DNA of 63,387 nucleotides from Falsiroseomonas sp. (GCF_030695085.1 NZ_JAUYTS010000126.1:1-63387), one strand, 5' to 3'. Shown: positions 25,594 through 37,636, counted from the stretch's first letter. Program-made: numbers and translations. Notes: a model not told the origin generated them from the sequence alone.

Positions 25594-26841
25594 ATGAACG
25601 ACCGCATCTCCCTCCCCAAGGGCCGCATCAAGATCCTGCTGCTGGAAGGCATCGCCGACAGCGCGGTGGATCTGTTCGGCCAGGCTGACTACGTCACCAT
25701 CCAGCGGGAAAAGAAGGCGCTGGAAGGCCAGGCGCTGATCGATGCGGTGAAGGGTGTGCATATCCTCGGCATCCGGTCCCGCACCGAGGTGACGGAGGAG
25801 GTGCTGGCCGCCGCCGACCGGCTGATTGCCATCGGCTGCTTCTGCATCGGCACCAACCAGGTGGATCTGCGGGGCGCCGCCCGGCGCGGCATCGCGGTGT
25901 TCAACGCGCCCTTCAGCAACACCCGCAGCGTGGCGGAGCTGACGCTGGCGGAATCCGTGATGCTGATGCGCGGCATCGTCGACAAATCCAACTCCGCCCA
26001 TGCCGGCGGCTGGGACAAATCCGCCGCCAATAGCTGGGAGATGCGCGGCAAGACGCTGGGCATCATCGGCTACGGCAATATCGGCAGCCAGTTATCGGTG
26101 CTGGCCGAGGCCTTCGGCATGCGCGTGCTGTACCACGACCACACCGGCAAGCTGCCGCATGGCAATGCGACGCCTGCCGCCAACCTGCACGACCTGCTTA
26201 CGCAATCGGATGTGGTCACCATCCATGTGCCGGAGACGCCGGACACCATCGGCATGATGGGCGCCCGGCAATTCGCCGCCATGAAGCCCAGCGCCGTCTT
26301 CATCAACAATGCCCGCGGCACGGTGGTGGATGTCGATGCGCTGGCCGCGGCGCTGCGGGAAAAGCGCATCCTGGGCGCCGCGCTGGACGTGTTCCCCGAG
26401 GAGCCGAAGCGGAATGGCGAGGCCTTCGTCTCCCCCCTGCAGGGCCTGCCCAACGTCATCCTGACGCCGCATATCGGCGGCAGCACGGCGGAGGCGCAGG
26501 ACCGCATCGGGCAGGAAGTGGCGCGCAAGCTGGTCGATTATTCGGATACCGGCGCCACCATGGGCAGCGTCAACCTGCCGCAGGTGCAGCTTCCGGCCCG
26601 TCCGACCGGCGCGCGCTGGACGCATCTGCACCGCGATGCGCCCGGCATCCTGTCCCAGATGAATGCCTGCTTCGGCCGGCGCGGGCTGAACATCGCCGCG
26701 CAGTACTACCAGACGGATTCCGAGCTGGGCTATGTGGTGGTGGAAAGCGTCGAGGCGCGGGCGGAGGCGGAGCTGATCCTGGCCGAGCTGCGCGCCCTGC
26801 CCGGCACGGTGCGCGCAAGGCTGATCTACGAGCGACACTAG
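25594..26841 (+). CDS. D-3-phosphoglycerate dehydrogenase, E. coli-like type with ACT domain
   Basis: The 415-residue product oxidises 3-phosphoglycerate or a related 2-hydroxyacid with NAD. It has the catalytic-domain start RIKILLLEGIADSAVDLF, IGCFCIGTNQVDL near residue 86, the Rossmann motif IIGYGNIGSQLSVLAE near residue 157, the catalytic Arg/Glu/His set (INNARGTVVDVDALAAAL, then PHIGGSTAEAQDRIG), and a C-terminal ACT domain from about residue 340. This layout matches the serine-inhibited E. coli SerA. A second, longer SerA is encoded at 49554-51146 next to serC, so this copy may have a different substrate or regulation. Confidence 0.88.
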   Translation: MNDRISLPKGRIKILLLEGIADSAVDLFGQADYVTIQREKKALEGQALIDAVKGVHILGIRSRTEVTEEVLAAADRLIAIGCFCIGTNQVDLRGAARRGIAVFNAPFSNTRSVAELTLAESVMLMRGIVDKSNSAHAGGWDKSAANSWEMRGKTLGIIGYGNIGSQLSVLAEAFGMRVLYHDHTGKLPHGNATPAANLHDLLTQSDVVTIHVPETPDTIGMMGARQFAAMKPSAVFINNARGTVVDVDALAAALREKRILGAALDVFPEEPKRNGEAFVSPLQGLPNVILTPHIGGSTAEAQDRIGQEVARKLVDYSDTGATMGSVNLPQVQLPARPTGARWTHLHRDAPGILSQMNACFGRRGLNIAAQYYQTDSELGYVVVESVEARAEAELILAELRALPGTVRARLIYERH

Positions 26842-26910
26842 GCGGCAAGGGTTGCCTTGGAGGGCGGGGTGGGTTCTAAGCCGCGGCCCTCCCCGGCCAA
26901 GGCGCTCACC

Positions 26911-28152
26911 ATGCAACCCGTCATCGGTATCGATTTCGGCACCACCAACAGCGTGGTCACCGCGCTGGCCGCCGATGGCAGCGTGCGCGTGCTGCGGCAT
27001 GCGACGGATGACGTGTTCCGCAGCGTGATCTGCTTCTGGAACGGCGCCGATGGCCGGGTGAAACACGCCGCCGGGCCAGCGGGAATCGAGGCCTATCTCG
27101 ATGATCCGCTGGACTCCCGCCTCATCATGTCGATGAAAAGCTACCTGGCGCAGCGCAGCTTCCAGGAAACGCGCATCCTCGGCCAGCCCTGGTCGCTGGA
27201 GCCGCTGGTGGCGGTGTTCCTGCGCGCGCTGCTGGCGCCGTTCCGGGATGATCTGGCCGGCGCGCAGGTGGTGGTGGGCCGCCCGGTGCGCTTCGTGGGC
27301 GAATCCGCCGATGACACGCTGGGCGAGCGCCGGCTCCGCGCCGCCTTCGCGCTCGCCGGGATGGAGCATGTGCAGGTGGCGCTGGAGCCCGCCGCCGCCG
27401 GGCACCGCTTCGCCGCCGGGCTGGACCGGCCGGCCACCGTGCTGGTGGCGGATTTCGGCGGCGGCACCAGCGATTTCTCGCTGCTGCGCTTCGACCCCGG
27501 GCCACCGCGGCGTGTCACCGCGCTCGGCCAGGCCGGTGTCGGCGTGGCGGGCGATGCCTTCGACTACCGGATCATCGATCGCGTGGTCTCCCCGCTGCTC
27601 GGCAAGGGCGGCAGCTATCGCGTCACGGGCACGGACCTGCCGATCCCGCCCGCCTGGTACAGCAGCTTCGCCCGCTGGCACCTGCTGTCGCTGATGCGGG
27701 CGCCGAAGACCATGCGGGATATCGAGGCGGTGGCCCGCACGGCGGAACACCCCGAGCAACTGCACCGGCTGATGCGGCTGGTGAAGGATGAGGCAGGCTA
27801 CGCGCTGTACCGCGCGGTATCTGCCGCCAAGGCCGCGCTGTCCAAGGCGGAGACGGCCACCCTCCGCTTCCGCCATGCGGATTTCGAGGTGGCGGCGGAG
27901 ATCGCGCGCAGCGATTTCGAGGCCTGGATCGCGCCGGAACTCGCCCAGATGCGGGTCGCGGTGGATGCGGCGCTGGCCGATGCGGGCCTGCCGGCCACGG
28001 CGGTGGACCGCGTCTTCCTCACCGGCGGCTCCTCCCTCGTGCCCGCCGTGCGGCGCATCTTCGAGGATCGCTTCGGCGCGGATCGGGTGGTGGCGGGCGG
28101 TGAGTTCGTCTCGGTGGCGGAGGGGCTGGCCCTGATGGGCAGCAGCACATGA
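26911..28152 (+). CDS. Short Hsp70-family protein (YegD-like)
   Basis: The 413-residue product has an actin/Hsp70 ATPase fold: GIDFGTTNSVV (phosphate 1, residues 5-15), VLVADFGGGTSDFSLLRF (phosphate 2, near residue 175), and VFLTGGSSLVPAVRRIF (adenosine motif, near residue 369). It lacks the substrate-binding and lid domains of DnaK and resembles E. coli YegD, whose client is unknown. The ATG at 26911 begins the nucleotide-binding domain. It overlaps the EamA transporter gene by 4 nt. Confidence 0.88.
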   Translation: MQPVIGIDFGTTNSVVTALAADGSVRVLRHATDDVFRSVICFWNGADGRVKHAAGPAGIEAYLDDPLDSRLIMSMKSYLAQRSFQETRILGQPWSLEPLVAVFLRALLAPFRDDLAGAQVVVGRPVRFVGESADDTLGERRLRAAFALAGMEHVQVALEPAAAGHRFAAGLDRPATVLVADFGGGTSDFSLLRFDPGPPRRVTALGQAGVGVAGDAFDYRIIDRVVSPLLGKGGSYRVTGTDLPIPPAWYSSFARWHLLSLMRAPKTMRDIEAVARTAEHPEQLHRLMRLVKDEAGYALYRAVSAAKAALSKAETATLRFRHADFEVAAEIARSDFEAWIAPELAQMRVAVDAALADAGLPATAVDRVFLTGGSSLVPAVRRIFEDRFGADRVVAGGEFVSVAEGLALMGSST

Positions 28153-29063
28153 CCGCCCCGCGCGAACACCCGATGTGGGGCATCGCGCTGCGCCTGACGG
28201 CGACGCTGCTATTCACCGTGATGGGGCTGCAGGTGCGGCTGGCCTCGGCGGAAGCGCCGGTCGGGCAGATCGTGTTTCACCGCAGCGCCTGGGCGCTGAT
28301 CCCGGTGCTGGCCTACCTGACCTGGCGCGGGCAGTTCCCGCGCGGGCTGCGGACGCGCAATCCGCTCGGGCATGTGCGGCGCAGCATGTATGGCTGCGCC
28401 TCGATGTTCTTTTCCTTCCTCTCACTGTCCAAGCTGCCGCTGGCGCTGGCGACCGCGCTGAGTTTCCTGGCACCGTTGCTGGCCGTGCCGGCGGGGATGA
28501 TCTTCCTGCGGGAGAGGCCGGGGCTGCTGGTCGGCGGTGCCGCGGTGCTCGGCTTCGGCGGCGTGCTGCTGATGCTGCTGCCCGCCTTCATCGGCCCGAC
28601 GCTGGATGCGGATACGTTGATCGGCGTCGGCGCCGGGCTCGCCACCGCAGCCACCGTCCTGGGTGCGCGCGTCGAGGTGAAGCGGCTGACGGCGACCGAA
28701 CTGCCGGGCACCATCGTGCTTTATTTCTCGCTGGTCTGCGCCGCGGGCGGGTTGGCGACCTGGCCGTTTGGCTGGGCCGATGTCACCGGCACGGGCTTCC
28801 TGTACCTGGTCGGCGCCGGCTTCGCCGGGGGCCTCGCGCATATCTGCATGACGGAGGCGGTGGCGCGTGCACCCATCTCCCTGCTCGCGCCCTTCGAATA
28901 CACGGCGCTGCTCTGGGCGGTGCTGTTCGACCTGCTGATCTTCGGCCTGGTGCCGGCGCTGCCCAGCCTGCTGGGCGCGGTGCTGATCGTGGCGGCGGCG
29001 GTGCTGGTGGTGTTCGCGGACCGGCTGGGGCCGGTGCTGGCGCGCTGGGTCGGGCGGGGGTAG
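28149..29063 (+). CDS. EamA/DMT-superfamily transporter
   Basis: The 304-residue inner-membrane protein has about ten hydrophobic segments and two EamA repeats. The first holds HRSAWALIPVLAYLTWRG and SFLAPLLAVPAGMIFLRERPG, and the second ends LLAPFEYTALLWAVLFDLLIFG. Relatives export amino acids or metabolites, and this one cannot be assigned a substrate. It starts in the stop of the Hsp70-like gene and ends at a strong hairpin. Confidence 0.9.
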   Translation: MTAPREHPMWGIALRLTATLLFTVMGLQVRLASAEAPVGQIVFHRSAWALIPVLAYLTWRGQFPRGLRTRNPLGHVRRSMYGCASMFFSFLSLSKLPLALATALSFLAPLLAVPAGMIFLRERPGLLVGGAAVLGFGGVLLMLLPAFIGPTLDADTLIGVGAGLATAATVLGARVEVKRLTATELPGTIVLYFSLVCAAGGLATWPFGWADVTGTGFLYLVGAGFAGGLAHICMTEAVARAPISLLAPFEYTALLWAVLFDLLIFGLVPALPSLLGAVLIVAAAVLVVFADRLGPVLARWVGRG

Positions 29064-29065
29064 CG

Positions 29066-29094
29066 CCGGCCCGGCGGAGGTTCCGCCGGGCCGG
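29066..29094. terminator. Bidirectional hairpin between EamA gene and katG
   Basis: A perfect 13-bp stem (29066-29078 with 29082-29094) with a 3-nt loop fills most of the 43-nt space between the convergent EamA and katG genes. It lacks a T-run but its strength and position fit a shared terminator. Confidence 0.65.
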
Positions 29095-29106
29095 GTCGTC
29101 ACGGCA

Positions 29107-31625
<2,519 letters not shown>

Positions 31626-32771
31626 ATGGCAACGATGCAGCGACGCGGTTTGGCGGCGCCCCGGATATGCGCCGGCGCGGTGGTGGTGGTGCTGCTGAAC
31701 CTCGCCCTCGCCCTGCCCGCCACAGCGCAGCCCACCCCGCCCCCCCCGGCAGTCGTGGTGGCGGAGGTGGTGGCGGAGCCGGTCAGCCGGCCGGCGGAAT
31801 TCGTCGGGCGCATGGAAGCGATCCGCAGCCTCGATCTCCGCGCCCGCGTCCAGGGCTTCGTCACGGAAGTGCCCTTCGAGGAAGGCTCTGCCGTGCGGCG
31901 CGGCGACCCGCTGTTCCTGCTGGACCCCTCGCAGCATGAGGCCGAGCTGGCTTCCGCCGAGGCACAGCTGTCCCGCGCCCAGGCGACGGCGGAGGAGGCG
32001 CAGCGCAGCCTCGGGCGCAGTACGGAGCTGCGCCGCACCAATACCGTGCCGCAGGCGCGGGTGGATGAGGCGCAGGCGATCTATGACGGCGCGCGGGCGG
32101 ATGTGCTGGCGGCGGAAGCCGCGGTGCGGCTGGCGCGCCTGACCCTGTCCTACACCCGCATCGAAGCGCCGATCGATGGCCGCATCGGCCGGGCCAATTT
32201 CTCCACCGGTGCGCTGGTCGGGCCGGATAGCGGGGCATTGGCGCGCGTGGTGCAGTTGCAGCCGCTGCGCGTCGTCTTCTCCGTCACCGAGGGCATGATC
32301 GTCGATTTCCGCGAGGCGCAGCGCCGAGAGGGCGCGGCCGTGCCGGACATGACCCTGCGGCTGCGCCTGCCCAATGGCAGCCTGTATGACCGGCCCGGGC
32401 GTTTCGACTTCCTGGACAGCGAGGTGGCGAGCAACACGGGCACGGTGGCGGTGCGGGCCATCTTCGACAATCCGGATGAAATCCTGCTGCCCGGCCAGTT
32501 CGTCACCGTGATCGTCGCGGCGCGCGCGCCGGAGATGCGGCCGCTTGTGCCGTTTTCCGCCGTGCAGCGGGACCGGGAGGGGGCCTTCGTCTTCGTCCTC
32601 GGGGAGAACGACACGGTGGCCCGCCGCCGCATCGAGACCGGCGCGCGGCTGGCCCGCGGCTGGTCCGTGACAAGCGGGCTCGCGGCCGGGGAAACGGTGG
32701 TGGTGCAGGGCACCCAGCGGCTTCGGGACGGCCTGGCGGTGCGCCCGGCGCGCCAGGGTGAAGGCGCGTGA
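31626..32771 (+). CDS. RND efflux periplasmic adaptor (membrane fusion protein)
   Basis: The 381-residue adaptor links the inner-membrane RND pump to an outer-membrane channel. It has an N-terminal signal/anchor (VVVVLLNLALALPATAQP, about residues 18-35) and lipoyl-type halves (AEFVGRMEAIRSLDLRARVQGF near residue 58). A long alpha-hairpin follows (AELASAEAQLSRAQATAEEAQRS, about residues 105-165), then the beta-barrel and membrane-proximal domains. No lipobox cysteine is evident. It ends in a GTGA overlap with the pump gene. No TetR or other regulator gene is adjacent. Confidence 0.93.
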   Translation: MATMQRRGLAAPRICAGAVVVVLLNLALALPATAQPTPPPPAVVVAEVVAEPVSRPAEFVGRMEAIRSLDLRARVQGFVTEVPFEEGSAVRRGDPLFLLDPSQHEAELASAEAQLSRAQATAEEAQRSLGRSTELRRTNTVPQARVDEAQAIYDGARADVLAAEAAVRLARLTLSYTRIEAPIDGRIGRANFSTGALVGPDSGALARVVQLQPLRVVFSVTEGMIVDFREAQRREGAAVPDMTLRLRLPNGSLYDRPGRFDFLDSEVASNTGTVAVRAIFDNPDEILLPGQFVTVIVAARAPEMRPLVPFSAVQRDREGAFVFVLGENDTVARRRIETGARLARGWSVTSGLAAGETVVVQGTQRLRDGLAVRPARQGEGA

Positions 32772-35700
32772 TCTCCAGCCTGTTCATCTCCCGCCCCAGG
32801 CTGGCGGCGGCGATCTCCATCGTCATCGTGCTGGCCGGCGCCATCGCCTACCTGTTCCTGCCGGTCTCGCAATACCCGCCCATCGCGCCACCCTCCGTCA
32901 CCGTCACGGCGAATTATCCGGGCGCCAACGCGCAGGTGATCGCCGATACCGTCGGCGCGCCGCTGGAATCCGCGGTGAACGGGGTGGAAGGCATGATGTA
33001 CATGTCCTCCAGCAGCTCCAATGCCGGGCAATACACGCTGACGGTGACCTTCGAAGTCGGCACCGACGCCGATATCGCACAGGTGAATGTGCAGAACCGC
33101 GTGCAGCTCGCCTCCTCCCGCCTGCCATCGCAGGTGGTCCAGCAGGGCATCACCGTGCGTGCGCAATCGCCGGATTTCCTGCTCGCCATCGCCTTCTACC
33201 CGGCGGAGGGCAGCGCGCTGGACCCGCTCGAGGTCAGCAACTACGCCAGCACGCTGATCGCCGATGCGATGTCGCGCATCGAGGGTGTGGGAGAGGCGCG
33301 CTCCCTCGGCACCGCCGACTACGCGATGCGGATCTGGCTGGACCCCAACCGCATGGCCATGCTGGGGCTGACGCCGGATGACGTGGCGGCGGCGGTGATG
33401 CGGCAGAATGTGCAGGCCTCGCTCGGCCAGGCCGGCGGCATGCCCGCCCCGCCTGGGCAGCAGGAGCAATACAGCATCATCGCCGAGGGGCGGCTGCCGG
33501 ATGCCGCCTCCTTCGGCGACATCATCATCCGCAGCGGTGCCGATGGCGCCATCCTGCGTATTCGCGACATCGCCCGTACCGAGCTGGGCGCGCAGAGCTA
33601 CATGGCCAATGCCAGCTTCCGCGGCCAGCCCGCGACGATGATGACCCTCGCCCAGTCGCCCGGCGCCAATGCGCTGGACACGGCGGATGCGGTGCGGGCG
33701 GAGATCGAAAGGCTGGCGCGCGACTTCCCCGAGGGGATGGCCTATGCCGTGATCTACGACGCCACCGCCTTCGTCCGCGCCACTGTGCAGGAAATCCTGG
33801 TGACGCTGGCGATCACCTTCGTCGTCGTCGTGCTGGTCACTTTCGTCTTCCTGCGCAGCTGGCGCGCCACGTTGATCCCGGCGCTCACCATCCCGGTCTC
33901 CCTGATCGGCACGCTGGCCGTGCTGCTGGCTGCGGGGTTCTCGGCCAATACGGTCAGCCTGCTGGCGCTGATCCTGGCGATCGGCCTGGTGGTCGACGAC
34001 GCGATCCTGGTGGTCGAGAATGTCGAGCGCATCCTGGACGAAACGCCGGACATCACCCCCGCCGAGGCGGCGCGGCGCGCCATGGGGCAGGTTTCGACAC
34101 CGATCATCACCACGACGCTGGTGCTGCTGGCGGTCTTCGTACCAACGGCCTTCCTGCCCGGCATCAACGGCCAGCTCTACCGGCAATTCGCCGTCACCAT
34201 CTCCTCCGCCCTGGTATTGTCCTCGGTGGTCGCGCTGACCCTGGCACCGGCGCTGGCGGCCAGCCTGCTGCACCGCAGCACGCCGGGACGCGGGCCGCTG
34301 GCGGCCTTTGCGCGCGGGCTGGATGGGCTGCGTGACCGCTACGTGATCGCCGTTGGCTGGCTCGTCGGGCGCAGCCTGCTGGCGCTCGGCGCGGTGCTGC
34401 TCTGCATGGCCGGGGCCGTCTACCTGTTCCTGGCCTTGCCGGCGACGCTGGTGCCCAACGAGGACCAGGGCGCCGTCTTCGTCGATATCCAGCTACCCGA
34501 TTCGGCCTCCCTGGAACGGACCGAGGCGGTGGTGGCGCAGGTGCGGCAGATCATGGCGGAGACGCCCGGCGTGCGTGACGTGGTGATGGTTGCCGGCTTC
34601 AGCATATTGCAGGGCTCGCCACGGCCGAATGGCGGCTTCGGCCTCGCCGCTCTGCAGCCATGGAGTGAGCGCAAGGCGGCGGAGGTGGGGCTGCGCCACA
34701 TCCTCGGTTCCCTGCAGCAGCGTTTCGCGGCGATCCCGGAGGCCCAGGTCATCGCGTTTCCGCCGCCGTCCCTGCCTGGCGCCGGGGCGGTCGGTGGGCT
34801 TGATTTCCGGCTGCAGGCGCAGCGTGGCCAGTCGCCGCAGGAATTGGCGGAGGTGACACGCGCCCTGGTCACCGCGGCCAATGCGCATCAGGCGGTTGGC
34901 AGCGCTTCCTCCAGCTTTTCCGCCGATGTGCCGCAGATCCGGCTGCACCTCGACCGCATCAGGGCGGAGACCTTCGGGGTCGGCGTCGGCGATGTATTCT
35001 CCACCATCGGCGCCTTCTTCGGCTCCCGCTACATCAACGACTTCACCTATGCCAACCGCGTCTACCAGGTGGTGATGCAGGCTGACGCGCCGCATCGCGC
35101 CGCGCCGGAATCGGTATTGTCGGTGCATCTGCGCAATGCGGAAGGCGGCATGGTGCCGGTGCGCGCCCTGGCGGGGGTGGAGACCGAACTCGGCCCCTAT
35201 GCGCTGTCCCGCTACAACCTTGCATTGGCCGCGCAGGTCAATGCGCAGGCCGCGGCCAGCACCGGCGCGGCGATCGCGGCGTTGCAGGAGGTGGCGGCGG
35301 AGGTGCTGCCGGAAGGCTACAGCTACGAATGGTCCGGCACCGCCTTCCAGCAATTGCGCGCGGGTGCGCAGCTTCCAATGATTCTCGCCGTCGCGCTGGC
35401 CTTCGCCTATCTGTTCCTGCTGGCCCAGTATGAAAGCTGGACGCTGCCGCTGCCGATCCTGCTGTCACTGGCCGTGGCGGGGCTGGGTGCGACCGCGACG
35501 CTCACGGTGGTCGGGTTGGAGAACAGCCTCTATGCGCAGATCGGCCTGGTCTTGCTGATCGGGCTTGCCAGTAAGAACGCGATCCTGATCGTCGAAGTCG
35601 CCCGGCTGCAACGCGATGCGGGAAAAAGCGTGGCGGAGGCCGCCACCATCGCCGCGGCGCAGCGCTTCCGCGCCGTGCTGATGACGGCCATTTCCTTCAT

Positions 35701-35887
35701 CATCGGCGTGTTGCCACTGGCGCTGTCCACCGGCGCCGGCGCCGGCGCACGCAGGGCCATCGGCTTTACCGTCCTGGGCGGCATGCTGGCGGCGACGACG
35801 CTTGGGTTGCTGGTGATCCCGGCCTTGTACGCTGCGATGCAGCGGATGGCGGAAGCGACGATGGCGCGTTTCGGCGGCAAGGCTTGA
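32768..35887 (+). CDS. RND multidrug efflux permease (AcrB/HAE1 type)
   Basis: The 1039-residue proton antiporter has the full AcrB layout: an N-terminal amphipathic start (ISSLFISRPRLAAAISIVIVLAG), two large periplasmic loops, and twelve membrane segments. The proton-relay aspartates are in AIGLVVDDAILVVENVERIL near residue 405, and the relay lysine is in GLASKNAILIVEVARL near residue 935. The start codon is GTG, inside the stop of the adaptor gene. Drug substrates are not predictable. The outer-membrane partner is not encoded here and must be supplied by another locus. Confidence 0.96.
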   Translation: MISSLFISRPRLAAAISIVIVLAGAIAYLFLPVSQYPPIAPPSVTVTANYPGANAQVIADTVGAPLESAVNGVEGMMYMSSSSSNAGQYTLTVTFEVGTDADIAQVNVQNRVQLASSRLPSQVVQQGITVRAQSPDFLLAIAFYPAEGSALDPLEVSNYASTLIADAMSRIEGVGEARSLGTADYAMRIWLDPNRMAMLGLTPDDVAAAVMRQNVQASLGQAGGMPAPPGQQEQYSIIAEGRLPDAASFGDIIIRSGADGAILRIRDIARTELGAQSYMANASFRGQPATMMTLAQSPGANALDTADAVRAEIERLARDFPEGMAYAVIYDATAFVRATVQEILVTLAITFVVVVLVTFVFLRSWRATLIPALTIPVSLIGTLAVLLAAGFSANTVSLLALILAIGLVVDDAILVVENVERILDETPDITPAEAARRAMGQVSTPIITTTLVLLAVFVPTAFLPGINGQLYRQFAVTISSALVLSSVVALTLAPALAASLLHRSTPGRGPLAAFARGLDGLRDRYVIAVGWLVGRSLLALGAVLLCMAGAVYLFLALPATLVPNEDQGAVFVDIQLPDSASLERTEAVVAQVRQIMAETPGVRDVVMVAGFSILQGSPRPNGGFGLAALQPWSERKAAEVGLRHILGSLQQRFAAIPEAQVIAFPPPSLPGAGAVGGLDFRLQAQRGQSPQELAEVTRALVTAANAHQAVGSASSSFSADVPQIRLHLDRIRAETFGVGVGDVFSTIGAFFGSRYINDFTYANRVYQVVMQADAPHRAAPESVLSVHLRNAEGGMVPVRALAGVETELGPYALSRYNLALAAQVNAQAAASTGAAIAALQEVAAEVLPEGYSYEWSGTAFQQLRAGAQLPMILAVALAFAYLFLLAQYESWTLPLPILLSLAVAGLGATATLTVVGLENSLYAQIGLVLLIGLASKNAILIVEVARLQRDAGKSVAEAATIAAAQRFRAVLMTAISFIIGVLPLALSTGAGAGARRAIGFTVLGGMLAATTLGLLVIPALYAAMQRMAEATMARFGGKA

Positions 35888-35915
35888 GCGCCGCTGGACC
35901 GCCATTTCCGCGAAG

Positions 35916-35942
35916 GCGTCAGCCGAAGGCGCGCGCTGACGC
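35916..35942 (+). terminator. Hairpin after the RND operon
   Basis: A perfect 8-bp inverted repeat (35916-35923 with 35935-35942) with an 11-nt loop lies 28 nt after the pump gene stop. No T-run follows, so termination is only a reasonable guess. Confidence 0.4.
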
Positions 35943-36002
35943 GCGGTCGGGCAGGTCACTGTCTGTTGCCGAATCTGGTGCCGCGGGCCCTTTCGGGCGG
36001 TG

Positions 36003-36078
36003 TGGCGTCCCCTAGGGGATTCGAACCCCTGTTACCGCCGTGAGAGGGCGGTGTCCTAGGCCTCTAGACGAAGGGGAC
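36003..36078 (-). tRNA. tRNA-Glu (CTC anticodon)
   Basis: Read on the minus strand, the 76-nt sequence folds as a full cloverleaf: acceptor arms GTCCCCT and AGGGGAC, a D-arm with TCTAGAGGCCTAGGA, anticodon stem CCGCC/GGCGG with loop CTCTCAC, and T-loop GTTCGAATC. Loop positions 34-36 read CTC, which decodes GAG. The 3' CCA is encoded in the genome (36003-36005). Confidence 0.97.
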
Positions 36079-36119
36079 CCAGACAACCCGCGGCGCCGAA
36101 GCAACGCGAGGCGCGCTGA

Positions 36120-36323
36120 TTAGCCGCCCGGCGGCTTGGGATCAACCCGGTCCGCGGCAGATTTTTCAGCCCCGGCCCGGACCGCGTCCCGGCGCCCGCT
36201 GCGGCAGGCGTCGGAGCAGTAGCGCACGCTGTCCCAATCCCGCGCCCATTTGCGCCGCCAGGCGAAGGGACGGCCGCAGGCGGCGCAGATCTTCTCCGGC
36301 AGATTGGGCTTGCGGTGTGCCAT
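36120..36323 (-). CDS. DUF2256 small zinc-ribbon-like protein
   Basis: The 67-residue basic protein starts [20 protein letters not shown], followed by [21 protein letters not shown]. The two pairs of cysteines (CAAC and CSDAC spacing) and the [13 protein letters not shown] core are typical of DUF2256. Function is unknown; the cysteines probably bind zinc. It lies 7 nt after the 93-residue membrane protein gene on the same strand, so the two form a small operon. Confidence 0.85.
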   Translation of the reverse strand: MAHRKPNLPEKICAACGRPFAWRRKWARDWDSVRYCSDACRSGRRDAVRAGAEKSAADRVDPKPPGG

Positions 36324-36330
36324 CAGGCCC

Positions 36331-36612
36331 TCACTCCGCCGCCCGCAATTCCCCGACCACGCGGCCCCGCGCGGCATCCAGCAGCAGCAGGCGTTCCGTG
36401 CCATCCGGCCTTGCGACCAGCACGGCAATGCGCCCTTCCGCGCCCGCCACCGAGAGCAGCCGCGTGCCGGCCGGCTGCCCGAGCGAGGCCGGCGGCAGCC
36501 GCACCTCCACACTGGCCGCGCCCATGCGCTGGACGAGAACCAAAACCAGGGCCACCGTGCCGAGGACAATCATGACCCCCATCACCCCGACCAGCCATTT
36601 GAGCGCCGCCAC
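36331..36612 (-). CDS. Small single-span membrane protein (DUF6476-like)
   Basis: The 93-residue product has one membrane helix near the N-terminus ([21 protein letters not shown], residues 7-27) and a short beta-rich tail ([20 protein letters not shown], then [17 protein letters not shown]). It resembles small alphaproteobacterial proteins labelled DUF6476, but that call is from memory. It is transcribed away from rluD, and the two predicted starts overlap head to head by about 41 nt, so one of the starts may be annotated too far upstream. Confidence 0.7.
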   Translation of the reverse strand: MAALKWLVGVMGVMIVLGTVALVLVLVQRMGAASVEVRLPPASLGQPAGTRLLSVAGAEGRIAVLVARPDGTERLLLLDAARGRVVGELRAAE

Positions 36613-37627
36613 GCAAACCCCCTTCTCCGACCCCGATGCGGGTCAAACCCTTGAAATCCTGGCCCCGCCGGAGGCCGCGGGCCTGCGCGCCGATCGGTTC
36701 CTGACCGATGCGCTGGCCGCCGGGATAGGCGGCCTGTCGCGGTCCCGGGTCAAGGCCCTGATCGAGTCGGGCCAAGCCATGCGCGATGGCGTGCGGGTGC
36801 ATGACCCGGCGGAGCCGGTGCGCCCCGGTGCCCGCTACACCCTGCACCTGCCGCCGCCGGAGGATGCGGTGCCGCAGCCGCAGGACATCCCGCTGACCAT
36901 CCTGTTCGAGGACCGGCACCTGATTGTCCTCGACAAGCCCGCCGGCCTGGTGGTCCACCCTGCCCCCGGCAACCGCGACGGCACGCTGGTGAACGCCGTG
37001 CTGGCCCACGCGGCGGAGGATCTGACCGGCATCGGCGGCGAAAAGCGGCCCGGCATCGTGCATCGGTTGGACAAGGACACCTCCGGCGTCATGGTGGTGG
37101 CGAAATCCGAGCGCGCCCATGCGGCGCTGTCGCTGGCCTTCGCCAACCGGGACCTGGACCGCGAATACCTGGCCCTGGTCTGGGGCCTGCCCAACCCGCT
37201 GGAGGGGGAGATCGTGGGCGACATCGGCCGCCACCCGATGGACCGCAAGCGGATGGCGGTGGTCACCCGCAACGGCAAGCATGCGCAAACCCGCTACCGC
37301 ACGGAACGCGCCTTCGGAACATCCTGCGCCCTGCTGCGCTGCCGCCTGGCCACCGGGCGGACCCACCAGATTCGCGTCCACCTGGCGCATATCGGCCACC
37401 CGCTGGTGGGCGACCCGGTTTATTTGCGGCGCATTCCGGCGGCGGCGCGTAACCTTTCCGCCGTCGCGCGCGAAATGCTGACAGGCTTTCCACGCCAGGC
37501 GCTGCATGCGGCCACCCTCGGCTTTAACCATCCGGTCACAGGTGCCGCGCTAAGTTTCAGCGCAAACCTGCCGCCGGACATGGCCGCGCTGCTCGCCTGC
37601 CTGGATGGAAATGTTACCGGGCGGTAA
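36572..37627 (+). CDS. rluD: RluD-type 23S rRNA pseudouridine synthase
   Basis: RluD makes pseudouridines in helix 69 of 23S rRNA. The product (up to 351 residues) has an S4 RNA-binding domain (LRADRFLTDALA, then LSRSRVKALIESGQAMRDG). The catalytic domain follows: VLDKPAGLVVHPAPGN near residue 125, the catalytic aspartate in GIVHRLDKDTSGVMVVAKS near residue 162, and CRLATGRTHQIRVHLAHIGHPLVGD. The first ATG (36572) overlaps the divergent small-membrane-protein gene by 41 nt. Family similarity starts only near 36650, so the start is uncertain. RluA/RluC-like specificity is an alternative. Confidence 0.88.
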   Translation: MTPITPTSHLSAATQTPFSDPDAGQTLEILAPPEAAGLRADRFLTDALAAGIGGLSRSRVKALIESGQAMRDGVRVHDPAEPVRPGARYTLHLPPPEDAVPQPQDIPLTILFEDRHLIVLDKPAGLVVHPAPGNRDGTLVNAVLAHAAEDLTGIGGEKRPGIVHRLDKDTSGVMVVAKSERAHAALSLAFANRDLDREYLALVWGLPNPLEGEIVGDIGRHPMDRKRMAVVTRNGKHAQTRYRTERAFGTSCALLRCRLATGRTHQIRVHLAHIGHPLVGDPVYLRRIPAAARNLSAVAREMLTGFPRQALHAATLGFNHPVTGAALSFSANLPPDMAALLACLDGNVTGR

Positions 37628-37636
37628 CCGAACGTA

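Noticed and set aside
26911..28152. Truncated dnaK pseudogene
   Set aside because: The ATPase domain is complete, and YegD-like Hsp70 proteins normally lack the DnaK substrate domain, so it is not a broken gene.
32150..34273. 707-residue open frame antisense to the RND operon
   Set aside because: Composition (runs of Gln, Arg, His, Gly) is that of an antisense shadow, and the RND adaptor and pump genes on the other strand are unambiguous.
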